In this document: positions 13,566 to 13,809 of the stretch, in pieces
How the letters are laid out: the number at the start of each line of letters is the position of its first letter
Position numbering within the stretch: the stretch's first letter is position 1
Origin: JAIRTY01 sp050257395
GTDB taxonomy: Bacteria; Actinomycetota; Actinomycetes; Streptosporangiales; Streptosporangiaceae
Assembly (NCBI GenBank): GCA_050257395.1
Contig: JBLMWU010000181.1
Coordinates: 1 to 13,809, forward strand
DNA length: 13,809 bases
Direction: 5' to 3'
Notes under the pieces: model-generated
Seen by the model: only the letters and a program-made list of their open reading frames with translations
The model's database searches: none
What the model was told of the DNA's origin: nothing
Translations under genes and position numbers: made by a program

Positions 13566-13809
13566 CCGTGCCCGGGCCTTCAGACCGCGCCACCTCCCGG
13601 CCCGGGGCCCCAGCGGGGACCGGAGCCGGGTGAGGCAGAGAGCCGGGCACCGGTGCCTGGAAAGGCTCAGGAAGGGCCGGGCAGCGCGCTAGGAGGCCGC
13701 TGAACAAAGGGTGGTTTGGGGCGGGAAGAGCGCCGGCAAGACCGTCTGTGCGGTAGTAGGCCAGGCCGCCGAGGGCCGGCAACGTGGTCGCTCTTCCCGC
13801 CAGTGCCAG
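13566..13809. other. Non-coding or edge region after the wall cluster
   Basis: No confident gene is seen in these 244 bases. It contains the palindrome GGCACCGGTGCC (13646-13657), extended by C-C/G-G and one G-T to 13643-13660. A perfect 13-bp inverted repeat (13720-13732 and 13789-13801) lies near the edge, as does a short open + frame from 13693 to the window edge. No tRNA, recognised RNA family or insertion-sequence ends are evident. Confidence 0.5.
13720..13801. repeat. Perfect 13-bp inverted repeat enclosing 56 bases
   Basis: GGCGGGAAGAGCG (13720-13732) is exactly complementary to CGCTCTTCCCGCC (13789-13801). Inside, CCGGC (13733-13737) can also pair with GCCGG (13775-13779), and GCGG (13750-13753) with CCGC (13766-13769), so a branched RNA fold is possible. 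No flanking target duplication is visible. It may be a structured RNA, a terminator for a gene beyond the edge, or a small terminal-inverted-repeat element. Confidence 0.55.

Noticed and set aside
13700..13732. T-box-like AAAGGGTGGT followed by GC-rich sequence, as in tRNA-sensing leaders.
   Set aside because: Only AGGGTGG matches; the conserved ACC and CGCGG parts are missing and no specifier stem is evident.
13402..13782. 126-residue - strand open frame at the right edge.
   Set aside because: It crosses the pknB terminator and overlaps the pknB 3' end, begins with TTG without a ribosome-binding site, and has no motif.
1..13809. CRISPR arrays, insertion sequences and rRNA genes.
   Set aside because: No regularly spaced repeats, transposase frames or rRNA-like segments were seen.

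Overview
The window is GC-rich, dense DNA from an actinobacterium. The clearest taxonomic evidence is the block tRNA-Leu, fhaA, fhaB, pstP, rodA, pbpA, pknB. This is the conserved actinobacterial cell-wall and Ser/Thr-kinase cluster, known from Mycobacterium tuberculosis beside leuT and from Streptomyces. No pknA lies between pbpA and pknB, so the arrangement is closer to streptomycete/streptosporangial types than to mycobacteria. I cannot name the genus.

Left half (about 60-5405, all + strand): a compact operon for a group 3b-type [NiFe] hydrogenase, the cytoplasmic NADP-linked bidirectional or 'sulfhydrogenase' type. The order is Fe-S beta subunit (hydB), a stand-alone cyclic-nucleotide-binding-fold protein, a flavin/NAD(P)-binding gamma subunit (hydG), the small subunit (hydD), the catalytic large subunit (hydA) and a hydrogenase maturation protease. 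Most junctions overlap by 4 bases (ATGA or GTGA). The exception is a leader of about 105 nt before hydG that can fold into a nested stem ending exactly at the hydG ribosome-binding site. A DosR/DevR-like half-palindrome (GGGACTTT-GGCC) lies about 115 nt upstream of hydB and suggests control by hypoxia. HydB and HydG would form the NAD(P)(H)-reacting diaphorase half and HydD/HydA the hydrogen-reacting half. The protease would trim the 9-residue tail of HydA after nickel insertion. No hyp maturation genes are in the window.

Middle (5406-5886): a non-coding stretch between convergent transcripts. It holds a weak hairpin after the hydrogenase operon, an AT-rich patch, several GC-rich hairpins, a strong tetraloop hairpin serving the tRNA, and a complete tRNA-Leu(CAG) on the - strand. 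The gap between the tRNA and fhaA carries divergent promoter-like sites.

Right half (5887-13517, all + strand): FhaA and FhaB (FHA phosphothreonine readers), PstP (PP2C phosphatase), RodA (SEDS glycosyltransferase), PbpA (class B transpeptidase) and PknB (PASTA kinase). Together they couple sensing of extracellular peptidoglycan fragments to phosphorylation and dephosphorylation, FHA recruitment and wall synthesis. PknB keeps its catalytic and activation-loop residues at the same numbering as the M. tuberculosis enzyme. A perfect 16-bp stem closes the cluster.

The last 240 bases have no confident gene. They contain a palindrome, a perfect 13-bp inverted repeat and a short open frame with a Walker A-like motif running off the edge. 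I see no clear evidence of an undescribed multi-gene system. The best leads are the operon-embedded CNB protein, the structured hydG leader, the DosR-like box and the right-edge repeat.
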